Origin: Sphingomonadales bacterium
GTDB lineage: Bacteria > Pseudomonadota > Alphaproteobacteria > Sphingomonadales > Sphingomonadaceae
Direction: 5' to 3'
Assembly: GCA_027489295.1 (NCBI GenBank)
Contig: JAIYAA010000041.1
Location: 1-53,180 of the forward strand
DNA: 53,180 nucleotides
A program made the position numbers and the translations under genes. This document shows, piece after piece, positions 37,903-46,039 of the stretch (positions are counted from its first letter, which is position 1; every line of letters begins with the position of its first letter). The notes under the pieces are model-generated. The model was not told the origin of the DNA. It was given only the letters and a program-made list of their open reading frames with translations, and did no database searches.

Positions 37903-40638
37903 TTACATCCGGAGCGTTGCGCTCAGCGAGAAGACGCGACCGTTCTTGTAGATCGAGGTCGGCGCGTCCGGCGTGGAGCTATACTGGTAATAGGTTTCGT
38001 CGAGCAGGTTCGAGGCCGACGCGGTGATCGAGAACATCTTGTTCAGATTGTACGAAATCTGCGCATCGAGCTGGCGATAGGCTGCGGTGTAGTCCTGCGA
38101 CTGCTGGCGGCCTACGCGATAGAAATACTTGGAACGACGATTGTAGCTGACGCGCGCCTGGAACGGTCCCTTCTCGAAATAGGGGGCGATCGTCACCGTG
38201 TTGCGCGACAGGAACGGAAGGCCCTTGGTGGGATCCGGAAGGTCGGCGTCCGCGAAGGTGTAGTTCGCCTGGATGCCGAAACCCCACAGCAGGTTGGCGT
38301 TGCCCGAAACCGAGAAGCCGGTGACGGAGGCCTTGCCGCCGTTGACCGGGCGGCTGATCGAGTAGTTCAGCGTCCTGCCCGTTGCGGTGTTCAGGATCGG
38401 CACGCCCTGGCCGTTGGGGCCGTCATCGACATCGTTGCCGACATAGTTGGAAATGTCGCGATAGAAGACTTCGCCCGCGAGGAAGCTGCCCGGTGCGAAA
38501 TACCATTCGGTAGAGAAGCCGAAGTTGGTCGCCGCGTACGGCTTCAGATTCGGGTTGCCGCCGCTGCCGCTGAGCGTGCTGTCGTCGAGCGACAGCGAAC
38601 CGGCGAGGTCGCTGTACCGAACGCGCGCGATCACCTTGGCGACGGAGCCACGCAGCACCACTTGGTCGCCCGCCTGGTAGATCAGGTTGGCAGACGGAAG
38701 GAAACGATTGTCGTCCGAATTCGTGCGGGTCAGGGTATAGACGGTCTGCTTGGCCGCATTCTGGCTCGAAACATAATAGTTCGACTGGTCGCCGGTGTGG
38801 ACGAACCGACCACCGATATTACCCCGGAACTTGCCGAATTCGAAGTTCGCCTGGACATAGCCGGCGCCGATCTTCTCGCGTACCAGCCAGTAATCGCCCT
38901 GCGAAAGACCGCGATCCACTGCGAAGTTGCCGTACTTCTTCAGTGCTGCGATGATCGCATCCTGGTCCAGCCCGACGAAGGGCACGCCGTTGCCGCTCGT
39001 GCCAAGGCCGTCATACAGGCTGGCCGGGCGGATGGTCGGGTTGAGGTCCGCGACAGTGAAGTTCTGGTTGGTGTAAATCGCGTTCGTATAGGTCGTGTTG
39101 CTGTTGGTGTGATTGCTGTAGCGACCGCCAAACAACAGGGTCGTGACCGGGCCCCAGTTCACGTCGCGCTTGAAGTTCACTTCACCGAACCACTCCTTGT
39201 CGGCCGTGAAGCCCGACTGGGTGGGGATGCCGCCGATCTGGCGACCGAAGAAGGTGCGGCCGTCCGGCGCGGTGATGGTCTCGCCACCATTGGCGGTGTA
39301 GTTGCTCAGCCACTTGCTGCCGTCGCTGGCGGGGTTCTGCCAGTTGACGACGGTGTTCTGCCCGTCCGCGCCGGCGGTGAAGCCCTGCTGGGTACGGAAG
39401 TCGAGCAGATATTCGGGGTCCTTGCCGCCCGAAGCCTTGGTGTAGCCGGCGTTGCCGGTAACTTCCCAGCCGCCCGGCTTCCAGTCGAGCAGCATCGCAT
39501 AGCTGTCGTTCTTGACTCGCGTGCGGCGGTAATTGGTGTCCAGCTGGCCGGTCGAGCCCGTGCCGCTGGTGATGCCGGAGAAGGTGGCGGAGGTTACGAC
39601 GCCGGGGCTGCCATCGACGCCTGGCTTGTAGGTCGCCGCGGTCATCCGCGAGCCTTCATAGCCATAGGTATACATCGAGTTCGAGACGTTGTCGTAATTG
39701 CCGCGGATCACCATTGCGGTGCCGGTCAGCGTAAGGTTCTCGGCCGGCTTGACCTGGACCGCACCATTGAAACCGATGCGCTCGCGCTCCTGGCGGAAAT
39801 ATTCGCGGGCGAGGAACGAGGCGTAGCGGGCATTGCTGAACGCCGTCTTTTCGGCGGCGGTCAGCGTGCTGATCGCCTTGCCGTTGATGGTAGCCGTCGT
39901 AGGGGCGTTTGCCAGCAAGGCGTCGCCGGTGCGATACCAATAGCTGGCCACACCCGCACGGGCGAGCTGCTGCTTGTCGTAGTTGCCGCCCAGCAGGATG
40001 CCGAACGTGCCGGACTCATTGTGCCAACTGTACAGCGCGGAGCCACGAACGCTGCCCTTTTCGACGCGGCCATTATATTCGTAGCCGCCGGTTGCCGCGA
40101 TCGTGTTCGGCTTCAGGTCGAGCGGCTTGCGCGTGATGACGTCGATGCTGGCGCCGATCGCGCCTTCCTGCAGCCGCGCTTCCGGCGTCTTGTAGACGAT
40201 CGCCTGGCTGATGATCGTCGGCGACAGCAGCGAATAGTTGAACGTGCGGCTCGAACGGTCGGATGGATTGCCGCCCCAATCGGCCGAAGCGACCGAGTGG
40301 CCGTCGATGGTCAGGCGATTGAGCGCAGGCTCGACACCGGCGATCGAGAGCTGTTCGCCTTCACCGAACTGGTGATCGACGGTGATGCCGGGCAGGCGCG
40401 ACAGCGATTCCGCAACGTTCTTGTCGGGCATCTTGCCGACGTCTTCGGCACTGAGCACTTCGACGATCGAGCTCGCCTTGCGCTTGGTATCGATCGAGTC
40501 CGCGATGCTCTTGCGAATGCCGGTAACGACGATTTCGCTCTGGTCGTCGCTCTGTGCCAGCGCGGGCGCGGCGTACAGGCCGGTAACAGCGATCGCCGCG
40601 AGTGCGACCGAATTCAGCAGCGGTATCTTGAAGGTCAT
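37903..40638 (-). CDS. TonB-dependent receptor (sugar-type), TBDR 4
   Basis: This is an outer-membrane transporter of 911 aa. The signal peptide ends near ALAQ, followed by EIVVTGIRKSIADSIDTKRK, a plug (KMPDKNVAESLSRLPGITVD, LTIDGHSV) and a barrel ending in ATLRM. This plug type is the one usually found in carbohydrate utilisation loci. The ATG at 40638 is preceded by AGGAAAA. It starts 25 nt after the glycosylasparaginase stop, so the two are co-transcribed. The pairing with glycosidases of the N-glycan pathway upstream suggests that it imports N-glycan-derived oligosaccharides or glycopeptides. Confidence 0.92.
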   Translation of the reverse strand: MTFKIPLLNSVALAAIAVTGLYAAPALAQSDDQSEIVVTGIRKSIADSIDTKRKASSIVEVLSAEDVGKMPDKNVAESLSRLPGITVDHQFGEGEQLSIAGVEPALNRLTIDGHSVASADWGGNPSDRSSRTFNYSLLSPTIISQAIVYKTPEARLQEGAIGASIDVITRKPLDLKPNTIAATGGYEYNGRVEKGSVRGSALYSWHNESGTFGILLGGNYDKQQLARAGVASYWYRTGDALLANAPTTATINGKAISTLTAAEKTAFSNARYASFLAREYFRQERERIGFNGAVQVKPAENLTLTGTAMVIRGNYDNVSNSMYTYGYEGSRMTAATYKPGVDGSPGVVTSATFSGITSGTGSTGQLDTNYRRTRVKNDSYAMLLDWKPGGWEVTGNAGYTKASGGKDPEYLLDFRTQQGFTAGADGQNTVVNWQNPASDGSKWLSNYTANGGETITAPDGRTFFGRQIGGIPTQSGFTADKEWFGEVNFKRDVNWGPVTTLLFGGRYSNHTNSNTTYTNAIYTNQNFTVADLNPTIRPASLYDGLGTSGNGVPFVGLDQDAIIAALKKYGNFAVDRGLSQGDYWLVREKIGAGYVQANFEFGKFRGNIGGRFVHTGDQSNYYVSSQNAAKQTVYTLTRTNSDDNRFLPSANLIYQAGDQVVLRGSVAKVIARVRYSDLAGSLSLDDSTLSGSGGNPNLKPYAATNFGFSTEWYFAPGSFLAGEVFYRDISNYVGNDVDDGPNGQGVPILNTATGRTLNYSISRPVNGGKASVTGFSVSGNANLLWGFGIQANYTFADADLPDPTKGLPFLSRNTVTIAPYFEKGPFQARVSYNRRSKYFYRVGRQQSQDYTAAYRQLDAQISYNLNKMFSITASASNLLDETYYQYSSTPDAPTSIYKNGRVFSLSATLRM

Positions 40639-40663
40639 ATGGTTTTCCTCACTCCCCAGAAGG

Positions 40664-41662
40664 TTATTTGTTGCCCGCGGGCCGAAGGCTCTCCGCCGGA
40701 AAGACCTTGGTCACACCGGTCAAATCGGTAACCGCATAGGTAAATCCTGGCTGCAGCGCATAGGCGCCGACCTGGCCTTGGCGGTTGATCGCCAGGAACG
40801 CGACCTGCGCGTCCTTGACGGCATCGCCCCGCAATTTGGCGATGTGCAAAACGGCTTCGCGGCAGGCGGCCATCGGGCTCATCCCTGCGCGCATCGACGA
40901 GACGATGCGCGCGGAACCCGCGATCCGCGTCACTTCTTCCCCGACGCCCGTCGCGGTTGCGGCGCCGACGTCCGGCTCTACCATCAGGCCGCAGCCGGCC
41001 TGTGGGGAATCGCCCACCCGGCCGCGCAGCTTGAACGCCATGCCCGACGTGGTGCAGGCACCGGCCAGCCGGCCGCTCGCGTCGCAGGCGACGATGCCGA
41101 TCGTGTCATGGTCAAGCGCCGAACCACGTTGGTTCTCGATATTGGCTACCGGCTTGTACTTGGCGGTCTTCAGCCACTCGCGCCACGCCGCTTCCGCCTC
41201 GGGCGTGAGCAGCCGCGTCTTGGAAAAGCCCTGTTCGAGCGCGAACTGGCGTGCGCCTTCACCGACCAGGAAGGTGTGCGGGGTCTTCTCCATTACGCGC
41301 CGCGCGACCGAGATCGGGTGGAGAATGTCTTCCAGGGCGGCAACCGCGCCGACATTGCCGCGGTCGTCCATGATGATGGCGTCCAGCGTGACATGCCCGT
41401 CGCGGTCCGGGTACCCGCCATATCCCACCGAATGGTTAGTCGGATCGGCTTCCGGTACCCACGCGCCGGCTTCCACCGCGTCGACCAGCGAACCGCTCTT
41501 CTTCCACTGCGCATAGGCCGCGGCATTGGCGGCAGCGCCGAAATCCCATGTGGAAACAATCAGCGCGCGCGCGCCACTCGGCTGCGCCAGCGCGGTAGCC
41601 GCCGGCATCACCGCGGCCCCCGCCACCCCCAATTTCAATGCATCGCGACGACGGATTCCCAT
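40664..41662 (-). CDS. N4-(beta-N-acetylglucosaminyl)-L-asparaginase (glycosylasparaginase)
   Basis: This Ntn-hydrolase of 332 aa splits GlcNAc-Asn, the last step of N-glycan breakdown. The conserved PTNHSVGYGGYPDRDG patch is at about 74-89. The autocleavage site is DHDT with T187 as the new N-terminal nucleophile, followed by IGIVACDASGRLAGACTTSG, and a GDSPQAGCGL substrate loop. The N terminus has a twin-arginine signal (RRRDALKLGVAGAA), so the folded precursor is probably exported to the periplasm. I chose the ATG at 41662, which has GAGGGGG upstream; an ATG 27 nt earlier has no site. It leads the unit that holds two TonB receptors and follows the GH29 gene after a 259-nt gap with its own control signals. 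Confidence 0.92.
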   Translation of the reverse strand: MGIRRRDALKLGVAGAAVMPAATALAQPSGARALIVSTWDFGAAANAAAYAQWKKSGSLVDAVEAGAWVPEADPTNHSVGYGGYPDRDGHVTLDAIIMDDRGNVGAVAALEDILHPISVARRVMEKTPHTFLVGEGARQFALEQGFSKTRLLTPEAEAAWREWLKTAKYKPVANIENQRGSALDHDTIGIVACDASGRLAGACTTSGMAFKLRGRVGDSPQAGCGLMVEPDVGAATATGVGEEVTRIAGSARIVSSMRAGMSPMAACREAVLHIAKLRGDAVKDAQVAFLAINRQGQVGAYALQPGFTYAVTDLTGVTKVFPAESLRPAGNK

Positions 41663-41706
41663 CCGAGCAACCCCCTCGAAACGCCGCATTTCTGCGGCTG
41701 ATCCTT

Positions 41707-41738
41707 GTTGCGGTGCGTCATATGTATGTCACTGCAAC
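41707..41738. promoter_or_regulatory. long inverted repeat GTTGCGGTG-N14-CACTGCAAC
   Basis: Nine-nucleotide arms (41707-41715 and 41730-41738, one mismatch) enclose an AT-rich centre containing CATATG. The outer GTTGC/GCAAC halves are the same as in the dyads at 41844 and 13954, with wider spacing. It lies about 45-75 nt upstream of the glycosylasparaginase start, where an operator or 5'-UTR hairpin would act. Confidence 0.45.
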
Positions 41739-41843
41739 GAAGGGATGCTGTCATAGGTGCCACATCAATACAATACCATTTCGGAAAATTGGTTTTATAT
41801 ATGGCAGCGTCCGGGATGCGCCGGGTCGCTTTTCCGTATGCTT

Positions 41844-41859
41844 GTTGCGCCAATGCAAC
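41844..41859. promoter_or_regulatory. inverted repeat GTTGC-N6-GCAAC
   Basis: GTTGC GCCAAT GCAAC has the same half-sites and the same 6-nt spacing as the dyad upstream of TBDR 2 (13954-13969). It lies 182 nt upstream of the glycosylasparaginase start. A shared sugar-responsive regulator is possible. Confidence 0.45.
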
Positions 41860-41893
41860 GCGCCGGCGCCCGAAGGTTTCGGACGCCGGCGCG
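41859..41893 (-). repeat. GC-rich hairpin after the fucosidase gene
   Basis: Perfect 10-bp arms CGCGCCGGCG and CGCCGGCGCG, plus inner CCGAA/TTCGG, form a strong stem with a 3-nt loop, 28 nt after the GH29 stop. There is no T-tract, so it may protect the 3' end of the glycosidase mRNA or act as an inefficient terminator. Confidence 0.6.
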
Positions 41894-41921
41894 GGTGGCC
41901 GGACAAGCGGGGTAGAGGAGG

Positions 41922-43841
41922 TCAGCGCGGGCTGGTGAACCCGCCGATTTCGGCGATCGCCAGCTTGGCCTCTGGCAGCGCTGTCTCAGCAAAGGTCAGC
42001 CGGAGGTAGCGTGCGGCGCGCGCGCGGCCGAACGCGATTCGCTGGGTCGATAGCGCATAGGCGATGTTGCTGAACTCACCGGTAGCAGCAGGCTCCCAAT
42101 TGGTACCGTCCGCGCTGGTTTCCGCCTGATATCCCTTGGGCGGCGCTGCGCCGATCATGACGTGGCGCGACGGCGTGAGGCTGAAGCCGGCCAGCGTCGT
42201 GCTCGCACCAAGATCGATGGTGATCGTCGCCGGGGTGCCGGGACGCGGCGCCGGCACCGTCCAGATCGTGCCGGGATCGCGATCGAGCAGCCTTTCCGCG
42301 CCGGGCGCACTCGCTGCTGCGATCGTCCAAGGGCGCGTGTCGAGCACGGTGGGGTCGGAAGAGACGATCGGCGCCACCGGCACGGGCGCCACCGAGCGGA
42401 ACAGCGCGAACTCGCTGATCGCCGGGCAGGCGCTGGCGTCGAGGATGCGCAGACGCACCCGGCGCGGGGCGATCGGGCGGGGCAGGCGCAGGATCCGCTG
42501 GGCCGAGATGCATTCCTTCTCGGCGAGCTGCTGCCAGGTGCCGTCGATCTCGGCATCCACCGCGAAGCGCGTCACGCGCACCCCCAGCGGCAGATATTCG
42601 CGGAGGCGGATCACGTCGAAGCGGGTGCCGGGCTTCAGGTCCAGCGTCAGCGTCGGCGTGGTGGTGCCGTCGGCGGTCGACCAATAGGTCTCGCGATTGC
42701 CGTCGAGCACGCGCGCGGCCTCGAAGCCGGGCCCGCGCACGGCGCTGGCGTGGGCGACGGCGCCCTTGGCGAGGTCGTGCGCAAAGGTGGCGCGGATTGC
42801 GTCGCCGAAGCTCTTGAGGATCTTCATGTCCTGATCGGCGATGCGGCCGCGGCGGTCGGGCGGCAGGTTGAGGTTCAGATTGGTCCCACGGCCGACCGAT
42901 TCGTCGTAGAGCTGCACCAGCCGCTCGGGGCTCTTTACCCGCGAATCCTCGTCGGCGTGATAGAACCAGCCCGGCCGGATCGAGACGTCGGTTTCCGCCG
43001 GCCACCACAGCGCGCCGCCGCGCACGCCCGAATTGCCCTCGCTCTGGACATAGGGGTGGTTGGGCATGGTCGGCCAGCAGGGATCGCCCGCGACGCCGTC
43101 TTCATTGCCGACCCAGCGGATATCGGCGCCGAGCGGATCGAAGGTGCAGGCATCGGGCTGGAGCTTGTGGACAAGGGCCACGATCGAAGGCCAGTTGTAA
43201 TAGGCCGGGGCGTCGATCTTCCGCGTCTCGCGTGCGCCGCCATAATAGCCGTCGCCGCCGTTCGCGCCGTCGAACCACACTTCGAACAGCTTGCCGTAGC
43301 GTGTGCAGAGCTCGGTGAGCTGGGCGCGGTAATAGGTGATGTAGCCCGGGCGGCCATAGTCGGCATGGTTGCGATCCCAGGGCGAGAGGTAGACGCCGAA
43401 GGGCAGGCCGGCGCGCGCGCAGGCGTCCGACATCTCGCGGACGATGTCGCCCTTGCCGTTCTTGTAGGGGCTGTTGCGGATCGAGTGTTCGGTCAGCGTG
43501 GTCGGCCAGAGACAGAAGCCGTCATGGTGCTTGCAGACGAGGATCAAGCCCTTGAGCCCACCCGCCTTGGCCGCGGCCACGATCTGGTCGGCGCTGAAAT
43601 CGGTGGGATTGAAGGTCTTGGGATCTTCGTCGCCAAAACCCCATTCCTTGTCGGTGAAGGTGTTCATCGAGAAGTGGATGAAGGCATATTGCTCGCGCTG
43701 GTGCCATTTCCACTGGCGCGGGCTGGGCGTTGCGCCGACCGGCTTGGGCGCGGAAGACTTGGCGGTGCCGGTCGCCGCGTGGGCCAGCGCCGGCGTAGCA
43801 AGGCCGGCGGCGACGAGCGCACGGCGGGAAAGGGTCGTCAT
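41922..43841 (-). CDS. GH29 alpha-L-fucosidase with C-terminal F5/8-type (CBM32-like) domains
   Basis: This 639-aa exported enzyme removes alpha-linked L-fucose. After a signal peptide (SRRALVAAGLATPALAHA), the GH29 barrel shows FIHFSMNTFTDKEWG, KHHDGFCLWPT (104-114) and the nucleophile region LFEVWFDGANGG with D191. The general acid cannot be fixed by eye. From about residue 345 to the end lie one or two discoidin-like beta-sandwich domains (LDGNRETYWSTADG, then LDRDPGTIWTVP). This architecture is common in the GH29-B subgroup, which prefers alpha-1,3/1,4 bonds, and fits core alpha-1,3-fucose of plant N-glycans. It overlaps the preceding gene as ATGA and ends the glycosidase run. Confidence 0.9.
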   Translation of the reverse strand: MTTLSRRALVAAGLATPALAHAATGTAKSSAPKPVGATPSPRQWKWHQREQYAFIHFSMNTFTDKEWGFGDEDPKTFNPTDFSADQIVAAAKAGGLKGLILVCKHHDGFCLWPTTLTEHSIRNSPYKNGKGDIVREMSDACARAGLPFGVYLSPWDRNHADYGRPGYITYYRAQLTELCTRYGKLFEVWFDGANGGDGYYGGARETRKIDAPAYYNWPSIVALVHKLQPDACTFDPLGADIRWVGNEDGVAGDPCWPTMPNHPYVQSEGNSGVRGGALWWPAETDVSIRPGWFYHADEDSRVKSPERLVQLYDESVGRGTNLNLNLPPDRRGRIADQDMKILKSFGDAIRATFAHDLAKGAVAHASAVRGPGFEAARVLDGNRETYWSTADGTTTPTLTLDLKPGTRFDVIRLREYLPLGVRVTRFAVDAEIDGTWQQLAEKECISAQRILRLPRPIAPRRVRLRILDASACPAISEFALFRSVAPVPVAPIVSSDPTVLDTRPWTIAAASAPGAERLLDRDPGTIWTVPAPRPGTPATITIDLGASTTLAGFSLTPSRHVMIGAAPPKGYQAETSADGTNWEPAATGEFSNIAYALSTQRIAFGRARAARYLRLTFAETALPEAKLAIAEIGGFTSPR

Positions 43842-46039
43842 TTGCGTTCTCCGGGGAGTGGTTCGGGAATCAGCCAGGTCTCGGCGACCTGATGGCCACG
43901 GCCGCTGCCGCCCATGCCGGCGGGCCGCGTCCAGGCGAGATCGAGGGTGCCGCCGCGCGTGGCGGCGGCGGGAATGTCGAATTCCACCGTCATCGGGTTG
44001 CTCGATCGGGCGAGCGGTGGGTGAATCTCGATGCTGCCATTGGCGACGAGGCGCATCGGCAGCCAATAGTCCTCGCCGGCATAGGTGGCGACGAGGCGAT
44101 AGCGGCGTTTCGGGTCCAGGCCCGCATAGTGGAGCCGCAGCGGCGCGTCGTAGAGGCTTTCGGCATAGCTGATCCACGACATGCGCCAGCCGTCATTGGG
44201 CGTGCGATCGGCGATGCCCTCCACCGCGCCGTGGAAGCGCAGCGGGTCGGCGAGCGCGCTGCTGCCGCGCACCAGGTGCGGGGCGTGCCAGGGATCGCCG
44301 AGATCGTCGTACAGCGCGCCCTCGCGCCTGCGTTCAGGGTCGGCGAGTTCCGCAGGCGTGCGCGTGGCGAGATGGCGTTCGATCCAGACCCGATCGTTGA
44401 GGTCCACATCGACGCGATCGAGATTGGCGCCGCGCTCGACATTGGTCGCGCCGTACAGCTTCACGCTGAGCTGCAGCCGCGCGCCCTGCCACAGCCGCTC
44501 GGCCAGCGCGAACAGCCGGGTGCGCAGCGCGGGCACGGGTGCGGGATCGGCCTCTGCCAGTCGCGTGCGGGCGGTGGCGGCATCGGGCGCGGCGAGCGCG
44601 GCGGCCTCGCGGGCACGCGCGGCGATCAGGCGGTGGCGGACGATCGCGTCGTACACCGCGCGGTAGCGGAGCGCGTCGATCCGCCAATCGGCCCAGGATG
44701 CAGGCTGGAGGCCGTCGACCAGCGCCAGCGTCGCATCGATGCGAGTGTTGCGGGCGGGATCGCCGATCCAATTGTCTTCCAGCGCGAACAGCGCCTTGGC
44801 GCCGGCGGGGTCGCCGAGGAAGGCGCGGGCATAGTCGCGCGCGAACGCCTCCGGCGCGACCTGGGGATCCCAGCCGAGACGGAACCAGAGGAACTGGTTT
44901 GCATCGTCGTTCACGCCTTCCGAATAGGTGACGAAGCCGCTGCTGCCGGGATCGAGGTGGCGGAACAGCGCCGTCATCGCACGCGGGCGCGGATTGATCG
45001 GCTCACGGCCTTCGGTGAGCGCGAACGCCGGGCTCCAGCGGTCGACCGGCACCTGCGCGTGCATGGTGTGAGCGATGTCCGGGTAGAGCAGCAGCTGCAT
45101 GCCGGCGGGCAGGTGGCGGCGCTGCAAGGCGACGGAATCGCGCGTCTGCGGCCCGGCGAAGATGCCGGTCAGCCAGCGCGGACGCTGGGCAAGCTGGGCG
45201 TAGAACGCGTCGAGCCCGGCGGCGTCGAAGCCCTGGGTCGAGATCCACACCGCGGCCGCGGGATTGCGGGCGCGCAGCGCCGCCGCTTCGTCTGCGACGA
45301 GGGGAAAGAGGTTGGCAGGGGCGGCATGGCCGGGGTCGCCGCCGGGTACGTAGAGCGCATCCACCTGTGGCAGTTCGCCGAGCAGCGTGCGGAGACGGGC
45401 GACTTCGGCGTCGCGTTCGCCTTGCGTCGCATAGTCGTGCAGATTCGGATAATAGAGTGCGAAGTCGATGCCGAGCCGGTGGGCGATATTGCCGATGCCG
45501 CGCAGCGTTTCCAGCGGCGGGGCCGGGAAGAGCGGGCTGGTGGCCTCGTCGTCGGAGACCGGCGCGATCACCTGTACGCCGCTGGCGCCCCACAGCGCGA
45601 AATCCTCGATCCGGCGCTGGAACATCGCCAGCGTCCAGGCATCGTAGCTGTTGTTCTTGGCGCGATAGCCGATCTGGGTGAGGCGCACCGGCCGGGCCGG
45701 CGCGCTTTCGTAGCGTAGCGGACGGGCGCCGGTGCGGAGGTACCAGCCGGCGCCGTACACCAGACCCCGCGTATCGCGCGCGGTGATCACCAGCGTGTCG
45801 CCGATCCGCCGCACCGCGAAGCCCTCGCGCGGCAGGCGACGCGGCGCGACCGTGCGCCACGCAGCGCGTCGTGCGGGGGGCAGGGCGGCCTCCACCGCGC
45901 CACGCGGCGCGAGGAGGACGCGCGCACACGCCGCGCGCCGCTCCGCCAGCCGCGTGCGCAGCAGCGCTGCCGCGACCTCGCCGCCGGCACCGGCGGCGAC
46001 GCAGGGCGTCGTCGTCAGAAGCGCGGCGGCGAGCAGCAT
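43838..46039 (-). CDS. unclassified glycosidase-like protein (zincin-like N-domain plus probable TIM barrel)
   Basis: This 733-aa protein has a signal peptide (MLLAAALLTTTPCVA). Residues about 20-105 resemble the zincin-like domain that precedes the barrel in GH20, GH67 and GH84 enzymes (TLVITARDTRGLVYGAGWYL). A probable alpha/beta barrel follows, with the striking patches YYPNLHDYATQGERDAEV, VPGGDPGH (231-238), WISTQGFD and TYSEGVNDDANQFLW (371-385), where E374 or the nearby aspartates are catalytic candidates. A helical part and a C-terminal beta-rich part (about 600-733) complete it. I cannot place it in a GH family. Its start overlaps the GH92 stop by one base (TGATG) and its end overlaps GH29 (ATGA), so it is fully embedded in the N-glycan operon. 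Cleavage of the GlcNAc-GlcNAc core is the unassigned step it could perform. Confidence 0.75.
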   Translation of the reverse strand: MLLAAALLTTTPCVAAGAGGEVAAALLRTRLAERRAACARVLLAPRGAVEAALPPARRAAWRTVAPRRLPREGFAVRRIGDTLVITARDTRGLVYGAGWYLRTGARPLRYESAPARPVRLTQIGYRAKNNSYDAWTLAMFQRRIEDFALWGASGVQVIAPVSDDEATSPLFPAPPLETLRGIGNIAHRLGIDFALYYPNLHDYATQGERDAEVARLRTLLGELPQVDALYVPGGDPGHAAPANLFPLVADEAAALRARNPAAAVWISTQGFDAAGLDAFYAQLAQRPRWLTGIFAGPQTRDSVALQRRHLPAGMQLLLYPDIAHTMHAQVPVDRWSPAFALTEGREPINPRPRAMTALFRHLDPGSSGFVTYSEGVNDDANQFLWFRLGWDPQVAPEAFARDYARAFLGDPAGAKALFALEDNWIGDPARNTRIDATLALVDGLQPASWADWRIDALRYRAVYDAIVRHRLIAARAREAAALAAPDAATARTRLAEADPAPVPALRTRLFALAERLWQGARLQLSVKLYGATNVERGANLDRVDVDLNDRVWIERHLATRTPAELADPERRREGALYDDLGDPWHAPHLVRGSSALADPLRFHGAVEGIADRTPNDGWRMSWISYAESLYDAPLRLHYAGLDPKRRYRLVATYAGEDYWLPMRLVANGSIEIHPPLARSSNPMTVEFDIPAAATRGGTLDLAWTRPAGMGGSGRGHQVAETWLIPEPLPGERK

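Larger units (their letters stand above)
41663..41921. promoter_or_regulatory. control region upstream of the glycosylasparaginase-TBDR unit
   Basis: This 259-nt gap, partly AT-rich (41740-41815), separates the fucosidase stop from the glycosylasparaginase start. It contains a long dyad at 41707-41738, a GTTGC-N6-GCAAC dyad at 41844-41859 and a GC-rich hairpin at 41859-41893. No gene was found. A promoter for the downstream unit is expected in the AT-rich part. Confidence 0.55.

Noticed and set aside
34681..40731. Plus-strand open frame of about 2000 codons opposite TBDR 3 and TBDR 4
   Set aside because: It is antisense to two receptor genes with signal peptides, plugs and ribosome sites, crosses terminators and intergenic gaps, and has the Arg/Ala/Val-rich composition of a GC-rich shadow frame.
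41859..41893. Rho-independent terminator
   Set aside because: The stem is strong but no run of T follows on either strand, so it is listed only as a hairpin.
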